The notes: generated from the sequence alone by a model not told the origin. A stretch of DNA of 64,000 bases from Gammaproteobacteria bacterium 50_400_T64 (GCA_002162755.1 MAAS01000019.1:124001-188000); one strand, 5' to 3'; shown: positions 21,101-30,006, counted from the first letter of the stretch. Numbers and translations: made by a program.

Positions 21101-22869
21101 GGGAAAACCTTGTTGCCGACTGGGTTATTGAGCTGCTGCTAGAAGGCCATCTCATCTCGTCAACAACGACTGATGCCAATGGCCACTATGAATTTACGGG
21201 GCTGGCACCGGGTTCAGGGTATCGACTCAGGTTTATGGAACCGATAACACGCGCCGCCCTTGGCCAACCGGTTCCCAATGAACAGGGGGGTACGTCCACC
21301 AGCGGTGTTGTCCACGCCTCACACAACCCAGCAGGTGCAGAACATACTGACGGAAGCCTCAACAAACTGACGTTGTTAGCGGGAACCACAACGCTAGAAC
21401 AGAGCTTGCCACTAGACCCATCGGGTGTTGTTTATGATTCGATTACCCGCGACCCTATTCCCGGTGCCACGGTCACCTTGTTAAGTGGTGGCGTACCCAT
21501 CGCCAATAATTGCCTGGTCGGTGCGAATAATAACCAGGTGACGGGAGCATCCGGGTTTTATGAGTTTTTGTTAGTCAACCCCGCCCCCGTAGGCTGTCCC
21601 GGTAGTACAACATACACGCTACAAGTGACTGAACCGGCGGGGTATCTACCCCCACCCTCGGCCATTATTCCTGAAACAGCAGGTGGCCCTTACACCCCTG
21701 TTGCAGATGTCGCGCCCAATATTGATGCGATTCAGAGCCAACCCGAAGCCCCCTCAGGCTCTCAGGCAACGACCTACTATTTTGACGTTAACCTGACTCT
21801 TGCGGGCGTGGGCATCGTCAATAACCACCTACCCATCGACCCTATTTTGGAAGGCGCCATTACGATTTCCAAAACAACGCCGAAGAAAGACGTGGTACGT
21901 GGCGAACTCGTGCCCTACACCATTACGGCCACCAATACGCTGACAGCAACACTCACCAACATCGCGCTGCAGGATCACATCCCCCCTGGCTTTAAATATG
22001 TCAAAGGATCAGCCAGCGTGGATGCGGTCAAACTGGAACCCCTCGCCACAGGTCGCAACCTCACCTGGAGCGGTTTAACCTTTACACAGGCCGAAACAAA
22101 GACGATTCAACTGATCTTAATTATCGGTTCCGGCGTCAATGAGGGCGAGTTTGTAAACCAGGCCTGGGCCAACAACACCGTCGCTGATGCCAGAGTGTCC
22201 AATATTGGCTCTGCAACCGTCAGGGTTATTCCTGATCCGCTATTCGACTGTTCAGACCTGATTGGCAAAGTATTTGACGATGCCAATATCAATGGCTATC
22301 AGGATAACGAAGAACCCGGTTTAGCCGGTGTCCGAGTGGCAACGGTTCGCGGTTTACTGGTCACCACTGACCAACACGGTCGCTTTCACATAGCCTGCGC
22401 CGATGTGCCCAATGAGCTGCACGGCTCCAACTTTATAATGAAGCTTGACGAGCGAACTCTACCCTCGGGCTATCGAGTAACCACCGAAAACCCCCGTGTC
22501 GTTCGCATGACTCGCGGTAAGTTGGTCAAGCTCAACTTTGGTGTCGCTTTGCATAGAGTCGTACGCGCCGATCTCAACGCCTCTCACTTTAATCAGCAAG
22601 GTAGTGAGCTGAGTTCAGCCGCTGTACGGCAACTCAAGAACCTCGTTGATCTCCTCAAAGATAAACCATCGATACTGCGTTTAACCTACGTTATGTCTAC
22701 AAAGGAGGATCAATCTGAAGCTCAACAACGGCTGCAATTATTTGTCGATGAAACAACAGCCGCATGGCAACAGTGCGATTGTGAAAACTACGAATTGACT
22801 ATTGAGCAAGAACTCTTAAATAGGCGCATTAGTAACACCCTTCAACAAGCCATAAAAGGAGCGAAATAA
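15151..22869 (+). CDS. Giant exported repeat protein (DUF11-like and SdrD-B-like repeats, C-terminal OmpA-like region)
   Basis: 2572 residues. A signal peptide (MKALLRILFLSFFSLPALA) is followed by about ten DUF11/TIGR01451-like Ig-fold repeats of roughly 130-150 residues (to ~1440), each with a segment such as NASTTC and a GGxCTVxVDV strand. Then come SdrD-B/Cna-B-like modules at about 1450 (GKVFEDNN), 1590 (GIVFIDANNNG), 1712 (GTIFLDFDNNG), 1965 (GNVWRDANHN), 2088 and 2367 (GKVFDDANINGYQDNEEPG), with further DUF11-like units near 1830 and 2232. Residues ~2473-2572 resemble a degenerate OmpA/MotB fold. There is no LPXTG, autotransporter barrel or RTX motif. The Asp/Asn-rich turns of the B modules suggest Ca2+ binding. 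The stop overlaps the next gene's ATG, so the two products probably act together, this one as a surface stalk or adhesin. That role is inference; no family gives an exact function. Confidence 0.85.
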   Translation: MKALLRILFLSFFSLPALAALNTSVTLVTGQPTAIYPGGQTQLEITLSNSNPGAELTSVAFNSALPAGFPDGLRISGAATYQCTDPSGPSTGAGGGSLTAALNTQAINLLGGTIPANANSTDGTCTIIIPITAGTSSGSSATYTYTIASGAVTGNDGNAVSNAGAVSQSFDVLAFNKPTISKTFSSSTVRLGDNPATLTITVSNSNSVAIPNFSITDTFPALNGTAIINVASAPNASGSCNNGGGAPTFSPSAGASSVSATGTIPAKSGATNGTCTFTVDIEAASSNGSFSTGSQTNRIHRSSDFTNDLGIPAASDATRNITVQSPLTVLKSFAHGTVSSGESDSFTITLSNTANADLTVTTFTDSPIDGVVGIGGGAGVLGSGLVATGGSTSCAGGSVNTISSGDGITLTGGTIPANGFCTITVNFTAAAQTTQVPVSYTNTIAQGAVGVSTAGIVSQSRSASVLVADELRVLKTASPSQAAPGNPVTYSVTVQNFSSSAINNVTINDSLPTNFTYLTGNINGNNFNPSLPGSCGALTETSALGASSAQFTIGTLPARAGINSPGVCTVTFWAMVDPNAADNVSTVNTINANEVCYNGGATCNGSSTSSSPSSTRTEATVFSATKQFNGTTSTVTLSEGTIATLSVTLANISANPLTNVTLSDTFPIDGTGQLQVASPANASTTCGGTITAVAGTTSLALNGATVPARANNGTGASGSCVLNVDVIGPAGTYNNVAQLAATQTFANDTTGAINPFNTNNARLVYLSSLAATKSFTPSSVSTGGQSRVTVRLSNSGAVALTNVSVTDPLPGGMVLANPVNASTTCAGSPVFSAATVGTSSLTLQGANIAGLGSCDVLFDVVATGGANWTNTIPSGSITADGGVRNVAAISAVLSNQSPTAISVAKATNPSTLTFPGQTSELTLTFINGNLAVTNLSVTDFFTVDGRSGSPLNGMAIAATPNASTTCVGGVVSAVAGGTEVSLNGVTMAANASCTVALNVTSTAVGGITNFIPVSAITTDQGLTNSGQATTSLTTQSNIGVVKKFTPNVVKPGQRSRLRITFFNPTTLPMANVSVIDTLPAGVTVPGGANPTTTCTGATVSSPSTNQVHISGGNIIASSGSTAESCYAEIDVTVAAQGEYTNIIPAGSVTALAGGESVSNSQPSSDTLLAKAPLTIHTAFTNKTLDSGNPVSFTTGSDSANPGDPVTMTIRLDNPNVQQLTGTTFLDALPTNLVVAQTANASTTCVGGFVDALASATTVRLANAIIPAGGFCTVSVDVLSNISGSYINTITGAAVTTNEGVSNEEPTSAELVIATPPGIDKQFSPAVIPVGGTSTLTIIFDNSNSSDITLTSLFTDILPTAPGNIVVAAIPNIVKTCPGAVTAGAGSATVRYANGATIPAGGCTISVDVTGNTAGEHINNIPAGNLRTTAGDNQQPANSSLLISPLGFISGKVFEDNNVTPNGSFNSGTDTPVAGVSIELHAGVDCTAPLFSAAGLTNPATTDSQGNYLFAKLPAGSYSVCQPQQPVNTTNGTTTAGPINAINSSTGSVGSASNPTASSSQVINIVLNGDGLSSEISGSGGNNFAEIVPSSISGIVFIDANNNGVQNGSDAAIAGASIELLNSGGTVISTATSDANGAYSFSGLAPGTYSVREPTQPVNTANGQTTAGAVGSGGTAGTASNIATLPSVIAGIILPPNTLATGNNFAEIPFTRRISGTIFLDFDNNGTLNTPDHGIGGQTINLTGADINSNAVSLTTTTSNDGTYSFSTLPEGTYTLTQPTQPTGTTSGITSAGTLGGTATNIATTPSVIATVLLTGSDTVSANNNFAEMPNSAVDLAISKTHSPASFGADSNTGFYILSPSNIGTLDSSGTITIVDTLPAGMSAFHWPTSGAWICQVASQTVTCTSEQVITGSGGTGSDIVLRVAVDSGLEGQILINNVVIAGGNEPPGFEGNNDDSDPTTIAAAAALEGNVWRDANHNRIKDSGENLVADWVIELLLEGHLISSTTTDANGHYEFTGLAPGSGYRLRFMEPITRAALGQPVPNEQGGTSTSGVVHASHNPAGAEHTDGSLNKLTLLAGTTTLEQSLPLDPSGVVYDSITRDPIPGATVTLLSGGVPIANNCLVGANNNQVTGASGFYEFLLVNPAPVGCPGSTTYTLQVTEPAGYLPPPSAIIPETAGGPYTPVADVAPNIDAIQSQPEAPSGSQATTYYFDVNLTLAGVGIVNNHLPIDPILEGAITISKTTPKKDVVRGELVPYTITATNTLTATLTNIALQDHIPPGFKYVKGSASVDAVKLEPLATGRNLTWSGLTFTQAETKTIQLILIIGSGVNEGEFVNQAWANNTVADARVSNIGSATVRVIPDPLFDCSDLIGKVFDDANINGYQDNEEPGLAGVRVATVRGLLVTTDQHGRFHIACADVPNELHGSNFIMKLDERTLPSGYRVTTENPRVVRMTRGKLVKLNFGVALHRVVRADLNASHFNQQGSELSSAAVRQLKNLVDLLKDKPSILRLTYVMSTKEDQSEAQQRLQLFVDETTAAWQQCDCENYELTIEQELLNRRISNTLQQAIKGAK

Positions 22870-25800
22870 TGAATCGCTTTTTAGCTGTATTGTTGATGGC
22901 ATCACCCCTTGTTTTTAATACTCAAACACTGCTTGGCGACGACGCTTGCCCAGCGTCCGGGGATGCCACTGGTGCTGAAAACTGCCAGCACCCCGAGTGG
23001 CGTAAAGAAGCGGCCTACAGTGACCACAGCGATGTACGCTTGTCGTCATTGGGCGAGAATACCGAGCGCCAGTTAATGTCTGAAAAAGTGACATTGTGGT
23101 CCCTGCCCTCGCTACCACTGGTCGAAGAGCAAGGTTATTCGAATGACGATCTGGAACAGGTGAAAGTCAACATTTCATCAGCGCACTTTCACTCTGCCAG
23201 TGCTGATTTCGACCCCGAAAAAGTGGATCGTATAGAAAAGTTACTGGAACATTTACACGATAAAAAAGACCTGTCACTGACAGTGGTTGGCCATACCGAC
23301 AACCAGTTATTGTCTTTGAAAGCGCAACGTTGGCATAAAGATAATCAACAACTCTCTCTGGCCCGAGCACAAGCGGTCGCCTTGTTTATTAAGCAGCAAT
23401 TAAATTTATCAGATGAAGCTATCAGCGCAGTTGGCAAGGGCAGTAAAGAACCCATAGCCAGTAATGCGACACCTCAAGGCATGGCTAAAAATCGCCGCGT
23501 AGAAATCCTATTGACCTATCGACAAGCTGATGTGCCCGTTAATTCACACAGTACCGGGATGGCGATGAACCGGCAGTTAATTTGCCAGGGTGACGCTAAA
23601 CCACGAACTGTATCGGCGGAGGGTTTCAACATTAGTATTGATGGTGAACCCCTGGATCAATCGACAAAAGATGGCGAAAACACACAGCGCTGTACCGATG
23701 TCGAATTATCTAAAGCAAATATACGCATGCAGTACGACAATCTGTCGGCACAGCCTATGCTCGATGTCAGCGCATGGCCTGCCACCTTTACACCCGGACA
23801 GCGCGTAAAGTTCATCGGCTATAGTAATTACTTTGCCTGGATAGCGCGTGCGGAAGTCCGCGTCTTCTCTGACAACGCATCGTCACTGGGCAAACCGCTG
23901 GCCGTCATCTCATTAAACGATGCCCTTGAGGGGCAATGGGTCGCACCAACAGAGCACGCCCTGAAGTTACATTATCGTCTGCGTGTTTACGATAACGAAG
24001 GGCGTTTTGATGAAACCACGAGCTTGCCCCTGTGGCAGGTGATTGAACACAAAATACCCGTGGATGATCAACTCAGCGCCACACAGGGCGAGCTAATCGC
24101 TTACGGTAAATCCCGGCTGGCAAAACAAACAATACCTGTACAGGGCGGTACGGTAACGGTAAGCGGTGACACCGTACCCTCAGGGCACGCTGTTTATTTT
24201 ATGGGAACGCAGATTCCTGTTGATAAGAATGGGCAGTTTGTAGCGCAGCAAATCGTACCAAATGGTCATCATACGATTGAAGTGGCAACCCTCGACGAGC
24301 AAAAGAATGGCGCGCTTTACTGGCGACAAATCGAATTTAAAACCCAGGATTGGTTTTATGTCGGCCTGGCCGACATCACCGCCGGAAGCTACAAAGCTGA
24401 CAGTAACGCGGCCCTGGTAACAAAAGATGAACAGCACCTCAACGACCACAGTTTTATTGATGGCCGCTTAGCTTTTTATACCAAAGGTAAATGGCGCAAT
24501 AAATACACAGTAACAGCGAGCGCTGATACCCGGGAACAAGCTCTGAATGATATTTTCTCGACCATTATGGATAAAGATCCGCGCAGTTTACTGCGTCGCC
24601 TTGATGACAGCGCCTATTATCCAACCTATGGTGATGACAGTACGCTGATAGAAGATGCGCCAACGCAGGGTAAATTCTACGCAAAAATTGAAGATGAACG
24701 CTCCCATGCTATGTGGGGCAACTTCAAAATTGTTCAGCAGGAAACCGATTTAGCACAAATTAATCGAGGCCTGTACGGCGCCGTTGTCGACTGGAATAGC
24801 GCGTCATTTAACACGCAAAGTGAAAGTAATACACACTTGAATGTCTTTGCCGCAGAGCCGGGTACGCAAGCTACACGCGAAGAATTTCGTGGCACCGGTG
24901 GTTCGCTTTACTACCTTGAGCATCAAGATATTGTCACCGGCTCAGAACGTATTCAGGTAGAAGTTCGGGACAAAGATTCGGGCATCGTGGTCAGTGTTAA
25001 CACCTTGGTTGCTGGTCAGGATTATCAGGAAGATGCTATTCAGGGACGAATTCTATTAACCCGCCCTCTTCCTTCTACCGCAGATGATAGCCAACTGGTA
25101 CGTGCTGGAAGTTATTCGGGGCATCCGGTCTATCTCGTCGTCGATTACGAATATGTCGGTAATCTCACAGACTTTAGCGACCTGGCTGTTGGCGGACGAG
25201 GCACCCACTGGATCAGTGATTCGGTGAGGCTCGGTGTCACCGGTTCCCATCAACAGCGCTTCCAGGATGATCAGAACCTCGCCGGTATCGATGTGCTTTA
25301 TCGCCATACTCCTGAAACCTATATTCGCCTGGAGGCCGTTAAAACGGAAGGCCCCGGTGTCAGTGCCAGCAGTTCACTAGACGGCGGTTTGAGCTTTTCG
25401 CCAACGGGTATTAGCACCGTCAATAATCAATCGGCGAATGCCTATCAACTAGAAAGCGGCTTTCAATTAACAGATCTCGGTTTTGAGACGGACGGTAACG
25501 GTGGCGTTTATTTACGCAATCGACAGAAATATTTTTCTGCTCCCGGTCAGCTAACCAACGTCGACACCCGGCAACTGGGCGGCAACTTGAGCGTACCGCT
25601 CGGCGACAGTGATGACCTGAATTTGAAAATCGATATCACCCGACAAAATGACGGTATTGACCATGAAGTTGGCGAGGCCAATTTACGCCATCGCATAGAC
25701 GATATGTGGAGTCTTGGTGCAGGTCTGCGTGCAGAAAGCCGCGAAGATAACGCGGGCATAGTCACATCGAGCAACCATAACAGTGGTAACCGTGCCGATT

Positions 25801-27014
25801 TAGCCCTTCAGCTTGATTACGGCTTTGATCAAGATTGGGGTATTTACGGCTTTGGCCAGGGCACCATCCTGCGCACGGGTGATCGCAATGACAATAATCG
25901 GGGTGGTCTGGGCGGGCACTATCAGCTGAATGATCGCGTTGGATTAAAGGGCGAAGCCTCTTCCGGCAGTGGTGGATTTGGTGCATTGCTCGGCGGGGAT
26001 TATCGCTTATCCGACCGCACCACCACTTATATTAACTATGCCCTGGACCCCGATAATGCCAATACGGGTATTGGCAACCGGCAGGGTAAACTGGTTTCTG
26101 GCGTACGCTCTCGCTATTCCGACTGGGTGAGTGTGTATGGTGAAGAACAGCTACTCCACGGCGATAGTGGCGATGGTCTAACCCATGCCTACGGCGTTGA
26201 TTTAACGCCCAGTGAACAGTGGAGTTTTGGTTTAGCCATCGAAAATGGTCGCATCAACACTGAAACTAGCGAGGTTAAACGTCAAGCGGCTAGCCTCTCA
26301 GCCGACTATGTTTACGATGACATTAAATATGGCGGCAATCTGGAATTTCGCCGCGACGATAGTGATGGCACGGTGCGCCGCAATTGGCTAGTACGAAACC
26401 ATTTGGCCTATATGATGAACCCCGACTGGCGAATGCGTTTACAACTGGATTTAGCCCTCAGTGACAGCAGCGACGGCAGTACATTTGATGCCGATTTTGT
26501 TGAAGCCATTATGGGATACGCTTATCGCCCCATCGATAATGATCACTTTAATGCCTTGATCGAATATAAATACCTGGCAGATCAAGCACCATCCGATCAA
26601 TTCACCGCGAGTGGTTTGCAAAATGAACTGGAACAACGCAGCCACGTATTAGCCTTCGATGCGACCTATGACCTAACACCGCGCTGGTCGATCGGTGGCA
26701 AATACGCCACACGTATTGGCGAAATCCGTACTGGCAGAGGCACTGGCGATTGGTTTAAAAGCACTGCCCAGCTGGGTATAGTGCGCCTCGACTGGCACGT
26801 CATCAGACATTGGGACGCATTAATCGAAGCCCGTATACTCGATGTTAAGGAAGCTCAGGATCGCAAAACAGGCTTTCTGACCGCGATTTATCGCCACTTC
26901 GGTGATAATGCTAAAGCTGGCATAGGTTATAACTTTACTGATTTTTCAGATGACCTGACCAATCTCGATTACGATAGCCATGGGGTGTTTTTCAACGTCA
27001 TCGGCAAATGGTAA
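22869..27014 (+). CDS. OmpA-domain protein with large predicted C-terminal outer-membrane beta-barrel
   Basis: 1381 residues with a signal peptide (MNRFLAVLLMASPLVFN). Residues ~97-215 are a canonical OmpA/MotB peptidoglycan-binding domain: HFHSASADFDPEKVDRIEKL, VVGHTDN (Asp144) and KNRRVEILLTYRQ. Two beta-sandwich-like segments follow (to ~490), then a GKFYAKIEDERSHAMWGNF stretch near 600. From about 760 there are alternating amphipathic strands with aromatic girdles, ending in VFFNVIGKW, consistent with an outer-membrane barrel of many strands. An OmpA domain before the barrel is the reverse of OmpA itself. AAAGGAG lies 6 nt before the ATG, and the ATG overlaps the upstream TAA (TAATG), so translation is coupled to the giant repeat protein. 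I infer an anchor or export pore for that partner; no precise family name can be given. Confidence 0.82.
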   Translation: MNRFLAVLLMASPLVFNTQTLLGDDACPASGDATGAENCQHPEWRKEAAYSDHSDVRLSSLGENTERQLMSEKVTLWSLPSLPLVEEQGYSNDDLEQVKVNISSAHFHSASADFDPEKVDRIEKLLEHLHDKKDLSLTVVGHTDNQLLSLKAQRWHKDNQQLSLARAQAVALFIKQQLNLSDEAISAVGKGSKEPIASNATPQGMAKNRRVEILLTYRQADVPVNSHSTGMAMNRQLICQGDAKPRTVSAEGFNISIDGEPLDQSTKDGENTQRCTDVELSKANIRMQYDNLSAQPMLDVSAWPATFTPGQRVKFIGYSNYFAWIARAEVRVFSDNASSLGKPLAVISLNDALEGQWVAPTEHALKLHYRLRVYDNEGRFDETTSLPLWQVIEHKIPVDDQLSATQGELIAYGKSRLAKQTIPVQGGTVTVSGDTVPSGHAVYFMGTQIPVDKNGQFVAQQIVPNGHHTIEVATLDEQKNGALYWRQIEFKTQDWFYVGLADITAGSYKADSNAALVTKDEQHLNDHSFIDGRLAFYTKGKWRNKYTVTASADTREQALNDIFSTIMDKDPRSLLRRLDDSAYYPTYGDDSTLIEDAPTQGKFYAKIEDERSHAMWGNFKIVQQETDLAQINRGLYGAVVDWNSASFNTQSESNTHLNVFAAEPGTQATREEFRGTGGSLYYLEHQDIVTGSERIQVEVRDKDSGIVVSVNTLVAGQDYQEDAIQGRILLTRPLPSTADDSQLVRAGSYSGHPVYLVVDYEYVGNLTDFSDLAVGGRGTHWISDSVRLGVTGSHQQRFQDDQNLAGIDVLYRHTPETYIRLEAVKTEGPGVSASSSLDGGLSFSPTGISTVNNQSANAYQLESGFQLTDLGFETDGNGGVYLRNRQKYFSAPGQLTNVDTRQLGGNLSVPLGDSDDLNLKIDITRQNDGIDHEVGEANLRHRIDDMWSLGAGLRAESREDNAGIVTSSNHNSGNRADLALQLDYGFDQDWGIYGFGQGTILRTGDRNDNNRGGLGGHYQLNDRVGLKGEASSGSGGFGALLGGDYRLSDRTTTYINYALDPDNANTGIGNRQGKLVSGVRSRYSDWVSVYGEEQLLHGDSGDGLTHAYGVDLTPSEQWSFGLAIENGRINTETSEVKRQAASLSADYVYDDIKYGGNLEFRRDDSDGTVRRNWLVRNHLAYMMNPDWRMRLQLDLALSDSSDGSTFDADFVEAIMGYAYRPIDNDHFNALIEYKYLADQAPSDQFTASGLQNELEQRSHVLAFDATYDLTPRWSIGGKYATRIGEIRTGRGTGDWFKSTAQLGIVRLDWHVIRHWDALIEARILDVKEAQDRKTGFLTAIYRHFGDNAKAGIGYNFTDFSDDLTNLDYDSHGVFFNVIGKW

Positions 27015-27095
27015 CCACCTGTAACCCCAGGTGTTGGCCCAGCGAAAGTCACCACTAAAAGCCCGCAAAGGCAACAACAGGATCAAACACACGTT

Positions 27096-27713
27096 ATGGC
27101 GACATTGGTTCTGCTCAACAAACCCTTTGGTATTCTCAGCCAGTTCACTGCGGCTGATGGGCATGCAGGACTGGCTGACTATATTGACCTGCCTGGCGTT
27201 TACCCAGCAGGCCGCCTTGACCGTGACTCCGAAGGTCTACTGCTGTTAACCGACGATGGTTCTCTGCAGGCACACATCAGCAACCCTCGCTTCAAACTGG
27301 AAAAAACCTACCTCGCTCAAGTCGAAGGTGATGTCACAGAACTCTCGCTGGAGCAATTAGCGGCTGGAGTCGCGCTCAAAGACGGCCCCACCCTTCCCGC
27401 TAGAGCGCGCCGAGTCGATGAGCCCGATATTTGGCCCCGCGTACCGCCCATTCGCGAACGCAAAAATATTCCAACAAGCTGGATAGAACTAACGATTCGT
27501 GAGGGCCGCAACCGGCAGGTGCGACGCATGTGCGCCCATGTTGGCTTTCCGGTGCTGCGACTGGTGCGCATTCAAATTGGCGAATGGTCTATAGAGCGGC
27601 TCAAACCTGGGGAGCATCGGCAGATGAATGTCGCCTCGCCCAAAGCCAAACCCCGACGCAGCCACTCCGCAAAACGCAAGCTGAGACCCGCAAGAAAAAG
27701 ACCCTCCTCTTAA
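27096..27713 (+). CDS. rluE: 23S rRNA pseudouridine synthase, RluE-like
   Basis: Isomerises a uridine of 23S rRNA (U2457 for E. coli RluE). 205 residues. The RsuA/RluB/E/F signatures are present: LNKPFGILSQFT at the start, the catalytic motif PAGRLDRDSEGLLLLTDDG (Asp in GRLDRDSEG), YLAQVEGDVTE, and REGRNRQVRRMCAHVGFPV. There is no S4 domain, as expected for RluE rather than RluB/RluF. The C-terminus is a basic tail rich in Arg, Lys and Pro. It begins about 80 nt after the barrel gene and is followed by nudJ, mnmA and hflD, an order known in gammaproteobacteria. Confidence 0.92.
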   Translation: MATLVLLNKPFGILSQFTAADGHAGLADYIDLPGVYPAGRLDRDSEGLLLLTDDGSLQAHISNPRFKLEKTYLAQVEGDVTELSLEQLAAGVALKDGPTLPARARRVDEPDIWPRVPPIRERKNIPTSWIELTIREGRNRQVRRMCAHVGFPVLRLVRIQIGEWSIERLKPGEHRQMNVASPKAKPRRSHSAKRKLRPARKRPSS

Positions 27714-27749
27714 AATGCTGGCCTTGCCGACAAACGAAGGGACATTGAT

Positions 27750-28196
27750 ATGCCTAATCAGATCCACTTAACTGTCGCCGCACTCGTACCCGGCGAGCGA
27801 GGCTTTTTATGTGTAAAAGAAAAGGATGGTGAGCGCATTGTTATTAACCAGCCGGCAGGGCATGTCGAGCCTGGCGAAGGATTGATTGAAGCCGTCAAAC
27901 GGGAAAACTTTGAAGAAACGGGCTGGCGAGTTGAACCCAGCCACCTACTCGGCATGAGTATTTACACCTCCCCTCACAATAAAGTCACCTACTACCGCAT
28001 GGCTTTTCTCTGTGACGCTATAGAAGAAGATAAACAGGCGGTGCTCGACAGCGATATTATCGAAGCACTGTGGCTTAGCGAAGCTGAATTACGCGCTCGG
28101 CAAACTGAGATGCGTAGCCCAATGGTTATAAAAACACTCGATGATTATTGCAAGGGCAAGCGCTATCCATTAGAGATCATTAACGATTATCGGTAG
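27750..28196 (+). CDS. nudJ: Nudix hydrolase NudJ (phosphatase with HMP-PP/nucleotide activity)
   Basis: 148 residues with a complete Nudix box, G-x5-E-x7-REUxEExGU, in PAGHVEPGEGLIEAVKREN followed by FEETGW; REN replaces the more usual REL. E. coli NudJ hydrolyses (d)NTPs and the thiamine intermediate HMP-PP. The family call rests on the box, the length and the position directly upstream of mnmA, the standard nudJ-mnmA-hflD-purB order. GAAGGGA lies just before the ATG at 27750. Confidence 0.92.
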   Translation: MPNQIHLTVAALVPGERGFLCVKEKDGERIVINQPAGHVEPGEGLIEAVKRENFEETGWRVEPSHLLGMSIYTSPHNKVTYYRMAFLCDAIEEDKQAVLDSDIIEALWLSEAELRARQTEMRSPMVIKTLDDYCKGKRYPLEIINDYR

Positions 28197-28240
28197 AATG
28201 GCTTTTTTGTATTTAGCCTCTCAGGTCAGCATTCAAATTC

Positions 28241-29368
28241 ATGTCAAACAGTCAAACCCCCGCTACCAATAAAGCCAGAAAAGTCATCGTCGGCATGTCC
28301 GGCGGCGTCGACTCCTCCGTTAGCGCCCTGCTATTACTGCAACAGGGCTACGAGGTTGAGGGGCTGTTTATGAAAAACTGGGACGAAGACGACGGCACCG
28401 AATACTGCACCGCGAAAGAAGATTTGAGTGACGCGGAAAAGGTCTGCAACACCCTGGGCATTCCCCTGCACAGCGCGAACTTTGCCGCTGAGTATTGGGA
28501 TAACGTTTTCGAGTACTTTCTCGACGAATACCGTGCTGGGCGCACTCCCAATCCCGACATCCTCTGCAACCGGGAAATCAAGTTCAAGGTTTTTCTCGAA
28601 TACGCCGAGTTGCTGGGTGCCGATTTTATTGCCACCGGCCACTACGTGCGCAAAGGTCTTGAGAACGGCCGCACCCTGCTGCGTAAAGGCCTCGACAGCA
28701 ACAAAGACCAAAGCTATTTTTTGCATGCCGTTGAAGAACAGGCGCTGGCAAAAACGCTTTTCCCCGTGGGTGAGTTAGAGAAGCCGGAAGTGCGGCGACT
28801 GGCTGAAGAACACGGCCTAATTACTCACAATAAAAAAGACAGTACCGGCATTTGCTTTATCGGTGAACGCCGCTTTAAAGATTTTCTTGAACAGTACATA
28901 CCCGCACAACCCGGGCCGATGAAAACACCCGAGGGCATTCTACTTGGCGAGCATCAGGGTTTAATGTTTTATACCCTCGGGCAACGCGGGGGCCTGGGTA
29001 TTGGCGGCGTTAAAACAGCCGACGAAGCGCCCTGGTATGTGGTCGCCAAAGATCTACCGAACAACACACTGATTGTTGCCCAGGGTAATAACCATCCACT
29101 ACTGTTCACCTCTGTCATCAAGGTTGGCCAGCTACACTGGATCAACCCCCGACCCGCTAGCGCAACGTTTTCCTGCATGGCAAAAGTGCGCTACCGCCAA
29201 AGTGACCAGGCCTGCCATATTGACGTCAGCGAGGATGGCGACACCTGCATTGCCACCTTCGACGAACCACAACGGGCAGCAACACCCGGACAATCGCTGG
29301 TCATGTATCAGGGCGATATTTGCCTCGGTGGTGGCGTTATCGAAAGCAGCTGGAACCCAGAATGTTAA
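28241..29368 (+). CDS. mnmA: tRNA-specific 2-thiouridylase MnmA
   Basis: Thiolates U34 of tRNA-Lys, Glu and Gln. 375 residues. PP-loop [15 protein letters not shown] near residue 18; catalytic cysteines in [13 protein letters not shown] and [17 protein letters not shown]; the acceptor-stem binding region has [12 protein letters not shown]. The ATG at 28241 gives a 15-residue polar leader before the PP-loop. Its stop overlaps the hflD start by 7 nt. Confidence 0.97.
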   Translation: MSNSQTPATNKARKVIVGMSGGVDSSVSALLLLQQGYEVEGLFMKNWDEDDGTEYCTAKEDLSDAEKVCNTLGIPLHSANFAAEYWDNVFEYFLDEYRAGRTPNPDILCNREIKFKVFLEYAELLGADFIATGHYVRKGLENGRTLLRKGLDSNKDQSYFLHAVEEQALAKTLFPVGELEKPEVRRLAEEHGLITHNKKDSTGICFIGERRFKDFLEQYIPAQPGPMKTPEGILLGEHQGLMFYTLGQRGGLGIGGVKTADEAPWYVVAKDLPNNTLIVAQGNNHPLLFTSVIKVGQLHWINPRPASATFSCMAKVRYRQSDQACHIDVSEDGDTCIATFDEPQRAATPGQSLVMYQGDICLGGGVIESSWNPEC

Positions 29369-30006
29369 ACACCCCAACACGAGACCAGGCCATTGCGCTG
29401 GCGGGCGTCTTCCAGGCCTGCCAGTTAGTCGACAATTTAGCGCGCACCGGCAGCATCCCCAGCGAACAGCTGAGTATTGAAATCAACAGCTTACTGGAAC
29501 AGAACCCGGCATCGACCGAGGCCGTTTTCAACTACGGCGAACACAACGCTGCCAGCAATCTCAGCACGGGTATAGAAACCATTCAGCAGTTGTTTCGAGA
29601 CAAGACCAAAAGCCGCCGTCCCGACACCCTGCGCTATGTGCTTGGGGTGATGCATTTACAACGCAAAGTGGCTAAAAACCCGGCCATGCTCGAACAAATT
29701 GGCCAAGGCATTGAACGCGCCAAAACGCAATCTGAACATTTTTCAATAAACCACGAAAATGTTATCGCCAATATTGCCGATGTCTATCAAAACACCATCA
29801 GCACCCAACGCTATCGCATTCAAGTTAGCGGCCAGGCTGGCCACCTGCAGCAAACCTCGGTCGCTAATCGCGTGCGTTGTCTATTATTCGCAGCGATACG
29901 TTCCGCCATACTCTGGCACCAGCTCGGTGGTCGACGCTGGCATTTCATTGTTTATCGCGGCCATATACTCAAGCACCTTGAGACTTTAAGCCAGGAGGCC
30001 CGCTAA
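29362..30006 (+). CDS. hflD: High-frequency lysogenization protein HflD homolog
   Basis: 214 residues from the ATG at 29362 ([20 protein letters not shown]). Family features: [44 protein letters not shown], and [20 protein letters not shown]. HflD of E. coli is a peripheral membrane protein that binds lambda CII, but its conserved cellular role is not settled. A frame reaching back to 29320 lies inside mnmA and is not conserved. It overlaps mnmA by 7 nt and lies upstream of purB, the classic trio. Confidence 0.93.
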   Translation: MLNTPTRDQAIALAGVFQACQLVDNLARTGSIPSEQLSIEINSLLEQNPASTEAVFNYGEHNAASNLSTGIETIQQLFRDKTKSRRPDTLRYVLGVMHLQRKVAKNPAMLEQIGQGIERAKTQSEHFSINHENVIANIADVYQNTISTQRYRIQVSGQAGHLQQTSVANRVRCLLFAAIRSAILWHQLGGRRWHFIVYRGHILKHLETLSQEAR

